This document shows positions 24,863 to 33,438 of a DNA stretch of 64,000 bases, piece by piece. A program made the position numbers and the translations under genes. The notes under the pieces were generated by a model. It was given only the letters and a program-made list of their open reading frames with translations. It had not been told where the DNA came from and searched no databases. The number at the start of each line of letters is the position of its first letter. The first letter of the stretch is position 1. The DNA comes from VRUE01 sp963796705 (GTDB lineage: Bacteria > Actinomycetota > Thermoleophilia > Solirubrobacterales > 70-9): positions 248,001-312,000 of the forward strand of contig CAWCMK010000008.1 of assembly GCA_963796705.1 (NCBI GenBank), given 5' to 3'.

Positions 24863-25047
24863 TCACGCTCACGCGTGCTCTCGCCTACCCCCCCCACTTG
24901 GCGGCTCTCAAGCCTGAAAACCCTCCGCCGGCTATTCACCGCAGCGCGAAGAATGCCTGCGTTGTGCAGTACACGGATGGTCGATGGGCATTTGCCTTTG
25001 TGCCTGGCGTTGGCTACCTGGCTGGCGTGGCTACGGTTGACGCCTGA
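24850..25047 (+). CDS. Possible short protein, weak
   Basis: 65 residues, with VVQYTDGRWAFAFVPGVGYL at the C-terminus. The ATG lies inside a copy of the 13-base repeat and has no clear ribosome site. It may be the degraded tail of a further family copy. Low support. Confidence 0.25.
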   Translation: MGLRVTLTRALAYPPHLAALKPENPPPAIHRSAKNACVVQYTDGRWAFAFVPGVGYLAGVATVDA

Positions 25048-25452
25048 TGTGCAGTAAACGAGCGTTTAGTGAACGCTACGCACGAAACCCGCATACACGT
25101 TGGAATCGCAGGCGATCAATGCCGCAGCGGCCCAGCTCGCACGCGCGCGCGTAATAGATGGTGGCCGTGCGCATCACCCCACAATCTTTACCGCCGCTGT
25201 TCTACGTGACCTAACCCAGCGCTACGCGCTGTCTACATGTCTACACGCTTCGCTAGCGCTACGCCTACTGACTGACTGGCATAAGGCCGCGTAGCGGCTT
25301 AGGCAATAGCTCGGCCCTACCAGGCTTCGCCTAGTTGTCTTGAGAGTCGAGCTGGCCGTAATGGCTCTATGGAAGACGGGCACGCTGGCGCTTGCCGTCG
25401 AGATGACTGGCCGTAGGCCATCGTAAACCGGTGTGCGACGCAACCTGTCGGC
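25048..25452. other. Intergenic region with no recognisable gene
   Basis: About 400 bases whose base composition is less GC-rich than its surroundings and full of short GCTACGC/TAGCGC-type palindromes (25205-25310). Frames are short. Possibly a decayed sequence or the non-coding junction of island arms. Confidence 0.4.
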
Positions 25453-25482
25453 TTGACCGCTGGACGGCCAAGCTGTTACGAT
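25453..25482 (+). promoter_or_regulatory. Promoter of ardC
   Basis: TTGACC at 25453-25458, spacer of 18 bases, then TACGAT at 25477-25482, a good housekeeping-sigma match for an actinobacterium. The predicted transcript begins just before the leader hairpin. Confidence 0.55.
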
Positions 25483-25501
25483 TGGTGACACATACGAAAT
25501 C

Positions 25502-25545
25502 GCCCCCGCGAGATTGGCGTCTCCGGGGGCACGGATCACAGGAGG
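25502..25545 (+). promoter_or_regulatory. Leader hairpin and ribosome site of ardC
   Basis: GCCCCCG (25502-25508) pairs with CGGGGGC (25524-25530), followed after nine bases by AGGAGG (25540-25545) and, nine bases later, the ATG. The same arrangement precedes the resolvase gene. Confidence 0.6.
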
Positions 25546-25554
25546 TTCAGTCCT

Positions 25555-26454
25555 ATGACCACAAGCAAGGCTACTGGCCGCAGGGACGTTTATCAGGAGG
25601 TCACTGATTCGATCCTGACGGCTCTAGATGAGGGGATCGTTCCCTGGCGCAAGCCCTGGACGTTCCATGCTGGCGAGTACGGACAGCGCAATTTGCAGTC
25701 TGGGCGTCCGTATCGCGGTATCAACGCATTCCTATGCGAGATGCGGGCAACCGTTGAGGGCTGGCCGCTGCCGTATTGGACGACCTACAAAGCGGCGAAG
25801 AAAGCCGGCGGCACGGTTCGCAAGGGCGAGCGTGGTCAGCTCGTGACGTTCTGGAAGCGGATCGAGGTTGAGGACAAGGAGACCGGCGAGCGGCGGCACG
25901 TTTTCATGCTGCGCCATTACACGGTATTCAACGTGGCGCAGACTGAGGGCCTGTCAATTCCGGTTGACAGCGAGCCGGAAGCTAACCGGCCGGAAGTCGA
26001 GCCGATCGAGGTTGCCGAGCAGACAATCGGAGCGATGGCCGATCCGCCGTCGATCGCTCATGGTGGCCGTTCGGCGTTCTACCGGCCCGCAGACGATCAC
26101 GTCCAGCTACCGGAGCGGGATTGCTTCCATTCTCCGGATGCCTACTACCACACGGCATTTCACGAGCTGGCGCATTCCACCGGCCACGAAAAGCGGCTGG
26201 CACGCGAGGGCATCATGGAGCGCCATTCATTCGGAGACGCCGACTATTCGCGAGAGGAGCTAATTGCCGAGCTGGGCGCAGCGATGGTCAGCGGAGCTAT
26301 CGGCGTTGACCCCGACATCCCGCAGTCGGCGGCCTATATAGCCGGGTGGCGTCGGGAGCTGGGCCGGGATAAGAAACTGATCGTGCAGGCCGCTGGGAAG
26401 GCCCAGAGAGCCGCAGACCGCATCCTGGGCGTCAGCTTTGCGGAGATGGTCTAG
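25555..26454 (+). CDS. ardC: ArdC-like antirestriction protein
   Basis: 299 residues. The N-terminal single-strand-DNA-binding domain (residues about 8-130) opens with DVYQEVTDSILTALDEGIVP and contains PWRKPW, GRPYRGINAFL and YWTTYKAAKKAGGTVRKGE, the standard ArdC pattern. The C-terminal zincin-like domain carries the metal motif HELAHSTGH at about residues 204-212. ArdC proteins enter recipients with conjugating DNA and protect it from restriction. It is the first gene of a plus-strand group. The next ATG follows the stop directly. Confidence 0.93.
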   Translation: MTTSKATGRRDVYQEVTDSILTALDEGIVPWRKPWTFHAGEYGQRNLQSGRPYRGINAFLCEMRATVEGWPLPYWTTYKAAKKAGGTVRKGERGQLVTFWKRIEVEDKETGERRHVFMLRHYTVFNVAQTEGLSIPVDSEPEANRPEVEPIEVAEQTIGAMADPPSIAHGGRSAFYRPADDHVQLPERDCFHSPDAYYHTAFHELAHSTGHEKRLAREGIMERHSFGDADYSREELIAELGAAMVSGAIGVDPDIPQSAAYIAGWRRELGRDKKLIVQAAGKAQRAADRILGVSFAEMV

Positions 26455-26682
26455 ATGGCGCGCGCTCAGCGTTGGCGCGGCGTAGGCGTCGAGCACCGCG
26501 GCTACCGGATTGCGCGGGTTGAAGATCGCTCAAACGGCGAGGTCGTCGGCGTGTATAGGCGGTTGGGTAGGTGGCGGATGTACCGGAATGACGATCCGGT
26601 CAAGGATGCGGCGCTCGCCTCGTGCGCTCGCAGGGTTCTGGTCGGACACGTGAAAGAGAGTGAACCTAATGCCCAGGGCTAA
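26455..26682 (+). CDS. Small basic protein downstream of ardC
   Basis: 75 residues, strongly basic, with RRLGRWRMYRNDDPVKDAA. The ATG begins at the base after the ardC stop, which indicates translational coupling. No family recognised; nucleic-acid binding is possible from charge only. Confidence 0.6.
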   Translation: MARAQRWRGVGVEHRGYRIARVEDRSNGEVVGVYRRLGRWRMYRNDDPVKDAALASCARRVLVGHVKESEPNAQG

Positions 26683-26899
26683 CCCGGCAGACATCCGGAG
26701 GGAACTCAAGCAAGCGGGCGCGGAGCGGAAGCGTGCCAGGGGCGCACTGGACAAAGCTGACCGGAACCTGGCGCGGCTGCTGGCCAAGGCGCAGGCTAAC
26801 CCCGCGATCACCATGACCGAAGCGGCGAAGCTGGCCGGCCTCGGCCGCGTCAACGCCTACAAGCTGGTGAGAGAGAAAAGAAGCCGAGCGCAGAGTTAG
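26669..26899 (+). CDS. Small helix-turn-helix protein
   Basis: 76 residues from ATG 26669, overlapping the previous gene by 14 bases. Residues about 5-45 form a charged helix (ELKQAGAERKRARGALDKAD) and residues about 48-70 read as a helix-turn-helix (ITMTEAAKLAGLGRVNAYKL). Similar small proteins accompany ardC and replication genes on actinobacterial mobile elements. A regulator of the neighbouring promoters is a reasonable inference. Confidence 0.65.
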   Translation: MPRANPADIRRELKQAGAERKRARGALDKADRNLARLLAKAQANPAITMTEAAKLAGLGRVNAYKLVREKRSRAQS

Positions 26900-26937
26900 A
26901 TCGTCTGGGTGTACAGTAATCGTCATACACAAAAAGC

Positions 26938-26979
26938 GCCCCCGCGCTGGTCGAACAGCCGGGGGCATGGCACAGGAGG
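26938..26979 (+). promoter_or_regulatory. Leader hairpin and ribosome site of the resolvase
   Basis: GCCCCCG (26938-26944) pairs with CGGGGGC (26960-26966), followed by ATGGCACAGGAGG. Stem, spacing and ribosome site repeat the ardC leader, although the loops differ. A TACAGT box at 26912-26917 may be the -10 element. Confidence 0.55.
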
Positions 26980-26990
26980 ATATGGCTCCC

Positions 26991-27647
26991 ATGCAGGTAC
27001 TAGGTTACGTCAGAGTCTCGACCTCAGAGCAGGCCGACAGTGGAGCGGGGCTGCAAGCTCAGCGCCAAGCCATCGAATCGGAATGCGAGCGGCGAGGCTG
27101 GCAGCTCGTGGAGACAATCGAGGACGCGGGCTACTCAGCCAAGAGCCTCAAGCGCCCCGGCATTCAGTCGGCGTTAGCTCGGCTGAAAGCCGGCGAGGCC
27201 GAGGCGTTGGTGACGGCAAAGCTCGACCGGCTGAGCCGCTCAATGCTCGACTTCGCTGGGATCATGGCTGACGCACAGAAACAGGGATGGGCGGTCGTCT
27301 GTCTCGACCTGGGGGTGGATACGACAACGCCTGCGGGCGAAGTGACCGCCAACGTTCTCGCCAGCTTCGCGCAGTTCGAGCGTCGGCTGATCGGTCAGCG
27401 AACAAAGGATGCGCTCGCAGTGAAGCGCTCCGAAGGCGTGAGGCTGGGACGGGTTCGCGAGACACCGGATGATGTAGTCGAGCGAATCGTGAGAGAGCGC
27501 TCCGAGAACGCATCGCTCCGAGCGATTGCGGACGGGCTCAACAGCGATGGCATCCCAACCGTTCGCGGTGGCCGTTGCTGGTGGCCGAGTTCGGTACGCG
27601 CCGTCCTTTGCTCTGTCGAATACGACGGTGAGCTGGCCGCGCTGTAG
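26991..27647 (+). CDS. Small serine recombinase (resolvase/invertase type)
   Basis: About 218 residues from ATG 26991, chosen because it lies 11 bases behind AGGAGG as in ardC; upstream in-frame starts are too close. The catalytic Ser is in VLGYVRVSTSEQ, with the other active-site patches GYSAKSLKRPGIQ and LVTAKLDRLSRSM, and ASFAQFERRLIGQRTKDAL on the long E-helix. The C-terminal DNA-binding helix-turn-helix is ENASLRAIADGLNSDGIP. It could resolve multimers of the excised circle or invert DNA. No transposase partner or obvious res site is nearby. Confidence 0.92.
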   Translation: MQVLGYVRVSTSEQADSGAGLQAQRQAIESECERRGWQLVETIEDAGYSAKSLKRPGIQSALARLKAGEAEALVTAKLDRLSRSMLDFAGIMADAQKQGWAVVCLDLGVDTTTPAGEVTANVLASFAQFERRLIGQRTKDALAVKRSEGVRLGRVRETPDDVVERIVRERSENASLRAIADGLNSDGIPTVRGGRCWWPSSVRAVLCSVEYDGELAAL

Positions 27648-27779
27648 TTTGGAGTGCTAACAATGCGGCAAATTTGAAGGCACCCAGTCCCCTCGGGCTC
27701 CTATCCCTAGAACGGGCGGGAGAACGGCCCTCAGTGGCTCTCAGGGGCAACCCTGAGCTTCCGCGCACTTGTCTACGAG

Positions 27780-28256
27780 CTAGGCACTAGGTGGGAACAG
27801 CCAGAATTGGCCTTGCGCGCTCTGCCTCTTCGCGGTTAGCGTTACGGCGTGGGACAACCCGCACCAGTAGGGCTCCCAGAGGTCGAACTGGCAGATCTCC
27901 CCGGGCCGGTAGACGGTGCGTTGGTAGGTGCGCCTGGGCGCAAAGTGGGGTCGCACCTCGCGAAGGTGCTCATCGAGGATCGTCTTGCCGCCTTCGTAGC
28001 CGAGGTCGGCGATCAACTCGCGGATGCGGGTGTTGGGGATCCGGTGGTCTTGCCGCAGCAGGCGCTCGATCTCCTCCTTGAAGGGATCGAGCTTGGAGGC
28101 TGCCTTTGCCCTGCGGTAGACCGGCGGGCGATCGGTGCCCAGCGCGCGGCGGATCGTTTCGCGGTGCAGACCGGTGCGGCGGTGGATCTCCCGAATCGAG
28201 ACGCCATCGACGAAGTGCATCCGCCTGATCTCCGCCCAGTGCTCCACGTCGACCAC
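27780..28256 (-). pseudogene. IS21-family transposase (IstA), 5' remnant
   Basis: The first roughly 145 residues of an IstA: helix-turn-helix SIREIHRRTGLHRETIRRAL, DNA-binding linker, and the first catalytic Asp region ICQFDLWEPYW, after which homology stops. No istB follows. Upstream, 28330-28380 has repeated CAGTTTTCG motifs typical of IS21 ends. A deletion removed the rest of the element. Confidence 0.75.
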
Positions 28257-28485
28257 CCGCTCCTCCTCGCCTCGATCTCTTCGATCGGGCGAGCGTCCAG
28301 ACCCGGCCGGATGGTTCCGGCCCTGCGCCAGGGGGGTCAGTTTTCGACCGGCGCAGGTGGTCCAGTTTTCGGGCGGCGCCTACAGGTTTCGGCCGAGCGT
28401 CGCCGAAGGCTCTCCGATTCTTTCCTCACTGCTGAAACTGAGGCTCACAGAGCCGCCAAGGATCGAGAAGGAGGATGTCCGAATC

Positions 28486-29940
28486 CCCGTGGAATTTCGA
28501 CGGCGATCCCCACGGGTTGACGATCACACCGTAACGGCCTCGGTCACCTCCTGACGGTCGGTGTTCGGTTGCGTGGTGTGCAGGGCATGTCGCTCGATCG
28601 CGACCACGAGCTTGGCGAGGTCGCTATAGCCGATGATCTTGCGGAACTGTTGCTCGGCGACGAGCATGCCGGCGGCGGTCCACCGCTTGCGCATATCGCC
28701 CCCGCGCCAGCGCTTCACGTTGCGCTGGGTGTGGCGGACGATCTCGATCATCGACTCAATCGGGTTGGTCGAGGAGAGCGTCTTGGCGAGGTTGCCGTCG
28801 ATCCCGAGCCCGATCAGCGTCAGCGTCTCCTCCATCCCCTCCCGTAGTGAGCCGCCCGCGTCCGGCCAGGAGCGCTCCAGCTCGCCGGCGAGCAACTCGA
28901 GGCGCTGGCGGGCGAGATCGGGGTCGCTCAGCGACCAGGCGGCGCGCATCCGGCCGCGGACCCCATCACGGTCTGCCTCGGGCAGCAGATCGGTGACGTT
29001 GCGCTCCTTGTGGCGGTGGCAGCGATGGATGAGGGCGTGGGTGCCGAAGACCTCGCGGATCGCCTTTGCGAGCGCCTTGGCGCCGTCGATCACGAAGAGG
29101 ATCGCCTGCTCGGGGTCAAGGCCGCGGTCGACCAGGTCGGCGAGCAGCGTGCGCGCCAGGGTGGCGTTCTCGGTCGAGCCCTCCCAGAGCCCGAGCGGGA
29201 TCTTGACGCCCTCGGTGGTGATCCCCAGGCAGACCACGTGCGTGCGCTCGGCGATCTCCAGGCCGTCGAGCATCATCGCCGCCAGGCGCACGTCCTCGAG
29301 ACGGCGGCTCATCAGCTTCTCCAGCGCCGTGGTGGTGCGCTCGACGAACGCCTCCGAGACCGAGGAGCGCGAGGTAGCCGAGGCGCCGCCCTCGACATCC
29401 TCTCCGACCGGCTCCCCGACGCCGGCGAAGCGGCGGGTGGAGACCCCGGCGAGCATCCGGTCCATCACCGCTCTGGTCAGGGGATCGCGGTCGGCGAAGT
29501 GCTCGTAGGTGCCGAGCGCCAGCTCGCGCTCATCGTCGGCTGAGCGCATCCGCGGGCGGCTGACCTTGACCCGTCGCCCGCCGAGGGTCATCGAGCCGTC
29601 CTCATGGCCATGGCGCTTGGCGGTGCGCTCGGGGTCGTGCTTGCCCTTGGGCCCGACAACCTCGGTCACCTCCGCCTCCATCAGCTCGTGCACGACGCCG
29701 AGCCCGACGCCAACGCTCAAGGCGAGCAGCCCCTCCTTCGCTGCCCCGACGAGTTCACCCAGCGCCTCCTGGATCTGCGGTGGGAGCGGGCTCTCCGCGT
29801 TCTCGGTCGCCGTGGCGACCTTCGATGCGGGTACCTTCTTCATGGCGGTTCCTCCTGTTTCGAGTGGACTTCGAGCACCCCACACGCTTCCAACGGAAGC
29901 GGACGAGGCGGGAGGGACCGCCGTTCAAAGTTCTACGAGG
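28486..29940. mobile_element. IS256-family insertion sequence
   Basis: Imperfect terminal inverted repeats of about 26 bases (GGGATCGCCGTCGAAATTCC on the minus strand of the left end, GGGACCGCCGTTCAAAGTTC on the right) flank a full transposase gene. Boundaries are approximate and I could not confirm a target duplication. Confidence 0.75.
28524..29843 (-). CDS. IS256-family (mutator-type) transposase
   Basis: About 439 residues from the ATG at 29843 (GGAGGAACC just upstream); the longer frame to 29885 is rejected. The catalytic triad is visible in AAMMLDGLEIAERTH, ILFVIDGAKALAKAI and SSTNPIESMIEIVRH, with the family CHRHKERNVTDLLP segment before the last. Intact. Confidence 0.93.
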   Translation of the reverse strand: MKKVPASKVATATENAESPLPPQIQEALGELVGAAKEGLLALSVGVGLGVVHELMEAEVTEVVGPKGKHDPERTAKRHGHEDGSMTLGGRRVKVSRPRMRSADDERELALGTYEHFADRDPLTRAVMDRMLAGVSTRRFAGVGEPVGEDVEGGASATSRSSVSEAFVERTTTALEKLMSRRLEDVRLAAMMLDGLEIAERTHVVCLGITTEGVKIPLGLWEGSTENATLARTLLADLVDRGLDPEQAILFVIDGAKALAKAIREVFGTHALIHRCHRHKERNVTDLLPEADRDGVRGRMRAAWSLSDPDLARQRLELLAGELERSWPDAGGSLREGMEETLTLIGLGIDGNLAKTLSSTNPIESMIEIVRHTQRNVKRWRGGDMRKRWTAAGMLVAEQQFRKIIGYSDLAKLVVAIERHALHTTQPNTDRQEVTEAVTV

Positions 29941-30053
29941 TCTCGGACAACCTCTCGAGAAGATCCCGTCAAGGGACCGGGGGTGGCTGGCTGGACCAGC
30001 GAGAACCAGAACTCCTCGCAGAAAGAATGTCTATTTCCTTCCGTTGAGGTTCT

Positions 30054-30633
30054 GTGCGAAGGGTGCGAGAGAAGCGCATATACGTCCTCTTCATGGTGCA
30101 CCAGTATTGGCGACGAGTGAAGCTCTGGCTGCGACTTCGTAAGCTCGCTGCTCGCGGGGTGATCGTCGGCCCGGATTCCCGAATATGGGAGCGGGTCGAG
30201 ATTGCGATTGGAACCAGGATTGGGAGAGGAACCGTGATCGGGTCAAGCACCCGTATTGCTGGGAGCGGCAGAGTCGAAATCGGTAACTACTGCTCGATCG
30301 GGCATGGCGTTCGGTTTCTCAGCTCAAATCACCGGATGGAGCTGCCAGTTCTGAATACAGGGCCAGATTTGGGTCGGCCATGATGTATGGATCGGGGATG
30401 CAGCAATCATTCTCAGCGGCGTCTCGATTGGAAACGGCGCTGTAGTCGGGGCGGGTGCTGTGGTCACACGCAATGTAGATCCATACGCAATTGTCGTCGG
30501 CAATCCGGCGCGGCCGGCGGGCCAACGCCTTGACCAAGGAGAAAGGAGACGGCTGGAGTCGCTCTCTTGGTGGGACCGCCCGAAAGAGCAGGCGATCAAA
30601 GCCCTAACGCCCGACGCCCATCATTCCCAATGA
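30054..30633 (+). pseudogene. Hexapeptide-repeat acyltransferase, frameshifted
   Basis: The first part shows left-handed beta-helix repeats (RVEIAIGTRIGRGTVIGSS, RVEIGNYCSIGHGVRFLSS). The frame is lost around 30355-30375. The other frame continues with the expected VGHDVWIGDAAIILSGVSIG, GAVVGAGAVVTRNVDPYAIV and GNPARPAG motifs to the TGA at 30631-30633. The family transfers acetyl groups to sugars or antibiotics; the conserved segment around the catalytic His of the SSNHR/GHDVW region spans the break. Last recognisable gene before the right end of the island. Confidence 0.8.
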
Positions 30634-31156
30634 GCCGACCGGAGGGCCGCTAGATTCCGTCCCTTGGATGCTTAAAGGAGATGAGTGCAAATGAATCCCT
30701 CGCAGAAGACGCTCGACCGCGTCGCCGAACTCGCCCGCTGCCGCTGGCGTCCTATCGGCGGCAGCTTGAACTGCTGGCGCCCGCCCTGGCCGACGTCGGC
30801 GCTTTACGGACTGCTCGCCGCCTGGCACCGAGCGAGACGTGAAGTTGGGCACATCGACGGCGGCGGAAAACCGCTTCTCGGCACGTAAGAGGAGTCGACC
30901 CCGGGCGGCGTCGCCAGGCTTGGAGCAGGTGCCGAGTCGGGCGATATTCCTCTGCCCATTCGGTGACAGGTAGCCGGAGTCTCGCCTTCCGCGCACCAGT
31001 TCCAGGGCGGTCCCGATGATTGGGCACAAGAGGCTGATCTGTGCCCAAATCCCTTCGGATCGTGCCTGATCCCTTCGTGTCCGAAGCCACCGAAACGGCC
31101 CGGTCCGGCGGGAGGATTCCGCGCTGCGGCACCGATTGCGCCCGAATTGCGGGGGC
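30634..31156. other. Right end of the island, mostly non-coding
   Basis: A short damaged gene may be present at 30691-30888 (starts MNPSQKTLDRVAELAR, then shifts to a frame reading PLASYRRQLELLAPALAD). Beyond it are GTGCCCA motifs in inverted orientation at 31021-31027 and 31041-31047, which could be integrase arm sites. No other gene is seen. Confidence 0.45.
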
Positions 31157-31196
31157 GCTTGTCGAGCTGGCGCTCTCCCAACTGAGCTATACGCCC
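31157..31196. repeat. Right attachment repeat: orphan 5' half of tRNA-Val
   Basis: Identical to 2151-2190. The sequence stops matching the tRNA at the anticodon stem. It represents the original chromosomal 5' half, separated from its 3' half by the island. What lies beyond it (31197 on) should be the former tRNA promoter region. Confidence 0.88.
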
Positions 31197-31671
31197 CGGG
31201 GCCTCGGAATCTAGCAGCGACGGGGATCGCCACACGATCGCTAAAGGTCTCCTTCGCAACTTTCGATGCAGGAGCGAAACCTTCCGATATCCGCGGTGTT
31301 TATAGAACCGCAGGACCGACGAGCCAGGGGAACAAAAGCTTCGCTTGGTGGTACGTCCTCGGAGGATCAAGGGCCCCCGTACGGGGGCCCTTTTTCCGTG
31401 GCTCGCTGCGGCGGGCACCGCGACACCAGGCTTGCGCGGTGGCCGATCCAGTGCCCGTCTTTGATCACGACCCGCTCGCCCCCAATACCGTCGAGCGACG
31501 CTTCTGGAGCGCTGGGCGAGCGCCGACTGGCAAAGCGCACGCAACAGGACACGCAAGCGAGCGCTTCGGTGGCTGCAGGCAACGGGTCCTCCTTGCTCAG
31601 GGCGTCACACATCCCCGACTTCTTGGAGGGCCCGGATGCCTTTCAGGCGCTCAAAACGTGTGTGGGTGGAG
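31197..31671. other. Chromosomal intergenic region with a terminator
   Basis: No gene. It contains the strong hairpin GGGCCCCCGT/ACGGGGGCCC followed by TTTTT at 31371-31395, which works in the plus direction. A TAGATT box upstream of the orphan tRNA half on the minus strand may be the old tRNA -10 element. Confidence 0.55.
31371..31395 (+). terminator. Strong intrinsic terminator
   Basis: A perfect ten-base stem with virtually no loop (GGGCCCCCGT then ACGGGGGCCC) followed by five T. It would also fold on the other strand but lacks a T-run there. Confidence 0.7.
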
Positions 31672-32472
31672 CTAGGCGGCCTCGCCGCCGGGGATGAGCA
31701 GCACCGAGCACTCGGCACCGCCGACGATCCGCTCGCTGACGCTGCCAAGCGCCTTGATGCCGCGCAAGCCGCGGCGGCCGGCGACGATCAGCGAGCAGCT
31801 CCTGTCGTGGGCGGCGTCGATTATCTCCTTCGTCGCGCCGCCGTCAGGGGTGAGCACCTCGGGCGCCTCGCCACAGATCCTCGTGATCTCGGCGACCTGC
31901 TGATCGAGCATCGATTCCCCCTCCTCTCGCTTGCCCTCCTGCACGTGGATCACGCTGAGCTTCAGGCGGAGAGCGGCGGCAAGCTCGGCCGCGACTCGGG
32001 CCGGGGCGAACGAGATCGAGGTGCCATCGCTCGCGAAGAGGATCCGCTTTGGAAATGGATCCGGACCGGGCGCCTCGCGAGCGATCAGCAGGGGCCGCTC
32101 GGTTCCGTGGGCGGCCTCGGTGGCCGTGCTGCCGAACATGAACCCCGAGGCTCGCGACCTTCCGTGGGTGCCGAGCACCAGCAGGTCGTGCTCCTGGGCT
32201 TCGGGGAGCAGCACATCAATTGCGTAGCGTCCCTCGCGCAGCTGTGTCGAGGTGCTGACCCCCGCCTCCTGCGCCAGGTCGGCCACCTCGACCAGGCTGG
32301 CTTCGAGCGTCTCTTTGTGGAAGTCGGGCCCCAGTTCGAAACTCGTGTAAACAGCGGTGAACTGCAGCTCCCCCCCGACTCCACCAGCAAGGGTGATCGC
32401 CTGCCTGGCCGCCTCGATGCTGGCCGGACTGCCCTCGATCCCACAGAGGATCTTTCTAAACGGTGTCACCAT
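31672..32472 (-). CDS. Tandem universal stress protein
   Basis: 266 residues with two Usp domains. The first (about 1-135) has FRKILCGIEGSPASIEA and the nucleotide-binding LLVLGTHGRSRASGFMFGST. The second (about 140-262) has KRILFASDGTSISFA and LIVAGRRGLRGIKALGSVSE. Both G-x2-G-x9-G(S/T) loops are present, so ATP binding is likely. Stress survival or dormancy is the family role. It stands alone on the minus strand. Confidence 0.93.
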   Translation of the reverse strand: MVTPFRKILCGIEGSPASIEAARQAITLAGGVGGELQFTAVYTSFELGPDFHKETLEASLVEVADLAQEAGVSTSTQLREGRYAIDVLLPEAQEHDLLVLGTHGRSRASGFMFGSTATEAAHGTERPLLIAREAPGPDPFPKRILFASDGTSISFAPARVAAELAAALRLKLSVIHVQEGKREEGESMLDQQVAEITRICGEAPEVLTPDGGATKEIIDAAHDRSCSLIVAGRRGLRGIKALGSVSERIVGGAECSVLLIPGGEAA

Positions 32473-32666
32473 CAGCCCCCACTTGCGCAGACCCTAACCG
32501 AGGAGCGCCGAGAAGGGCATTCACCGGAATTTGAACCGCGCGCAAGACCGATTCAGATCGGGTTAGCGTGTGCACTGACCGGCCAAGGGGCCGATGCCAC
32601 CCGTGGCCTCGGCGGCGTTGCACCCCCTCGGAGCGGTTGGGCTTCCCGCGATGCTGAGAATCGTCC

Positions 32667-33029
32667 TCAGTTGCCGTATCCGTATTCCGAATGCGAATCT
32701 CGTTCTTCACGTTCGGATTTAGACTGTTCTTCTTCTGCCTTGGCTTCTTCGCGTTCTTCTTCAGCCCCCGACTCTGCCGCTTCTCGTTCATCCTCAGCCT
32801 GTTCAACGGCAGCTTCTTCTTCTTGGAGTAGCTGCCGCGATTCTTCGCTTTCCGCTCCAGCTTCGAGAGCTTCTTCTTCCTGTTCGAATTCCGCCCGGTC
32901 GCGCAGCGCGGCCGATCCAGCTTCTTCGGAGCTGCTTTCACCGCAACCGGCATTCGCCACCATCAGGAGGGCAGCGAGCAGGACAGCGAGGGCCGCATGC
33001 AGACGCACCCTTGCAACGGAATTAGACAC
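32667..33029 (-). CDS. Acidic coiled-coil lipoprotein
   Basis: 120 residues from GTG 33029, selected because AAGGAG lies eight bases upstream and it yields a lipoprotein signal (LHAALAVLLAALLMVANAGC, Cys at the lipobox). After the Cys nearly everything is Glu, Ala, Ser, Arg and Gln (EQEEEALEAGAESEESRQLL), a long charged coiled coil. Probably membrane-tethered outside the cell. No family function is known. Confidence 0.7.
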   Translation of the reverse strand: MSNSVARVRLHAALAVLLAALLMVANAGCGESSSEEAGSAALRDRAEFEQEEEALEAGAESEESRQLLQEEEAAVEQAEDEREAAESGAEEEREEAKAEEEQSKSEREERDSHSEYGYGN

Positions 33030-33438
33030 GGCAAATTGCTCCTTCTTAATGCGCTGCTCGAACGTATCAGTCAGTGCCCCAGACGAGATGACTGCGATCG
33101 CAGCGATCCGCATTTCACCGCGGGCTCGGCCCCTCGCTGATTCTCAATGGAGATGAGAGGACCGAACCGAGCATCAAGTTGATCTGCGTGGTACGGGTTC
33201 GATGTGCCTCACGTGTGGCCGCCCCGGCCGCCCCTCGTCAGTCATGGTCGCGAATCATCCACGGTGCGCTTGGGCCTGCCGCAATCCTGGGCTCTCAGCG
33301 GCACGGGCCGCGTGAGCCAGGGAGCGCTTACCGAGGACGAGGTAAAGGAAGTCAGCCCACTCGCTGCTGGCGCCTGTTCGCCCCGCCCCACCCGAAATCG
33401 GTGGCGCGTCCTCGGCCGCAAGTCAAGCCAGCACCCGG

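Larger units (their letters stand above)
2151..31196. mobile_element. Roughly 29 kb genomic island integrated in tRNA-Val
   Basis: The island is bounded by identical 40-bp copies of the 5' half of tRNA-Val (2151-2190 and 31157-31196). A tyrosine integrase sits immediately inside the left end. Paired GTGCCCA motifs, which could be integrase arm sites, lie at 2281-2297 and, as an inverted pair, at 31021-31047. The content is a primase-helicase operon, antirestriction and resolvase genes, secreted proteins, phage-tail debris and seven insertion sequences or remnants. No conjugation machinery is visible, so it could move only by mobilisation, phage-like transfer or not at all. Many cargo genes are broken, so it is probably old, although the left-arm operon is intact. 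Confidence 0.85.

Noticed and set aside
32456..32953. Lys/Arg-rich frame on the minus strand
   Set aside because: Out-of-frame reading of the Glu-rich lipoprotein gene and its downstream flank.
31636..33156. 506-codon plus-strand frame
   Set aside because: Runs antisense through the universal stress protein and the lipoprotein, both with clear family features. The long Ser-rich part mirrors the acidic coiled coil.
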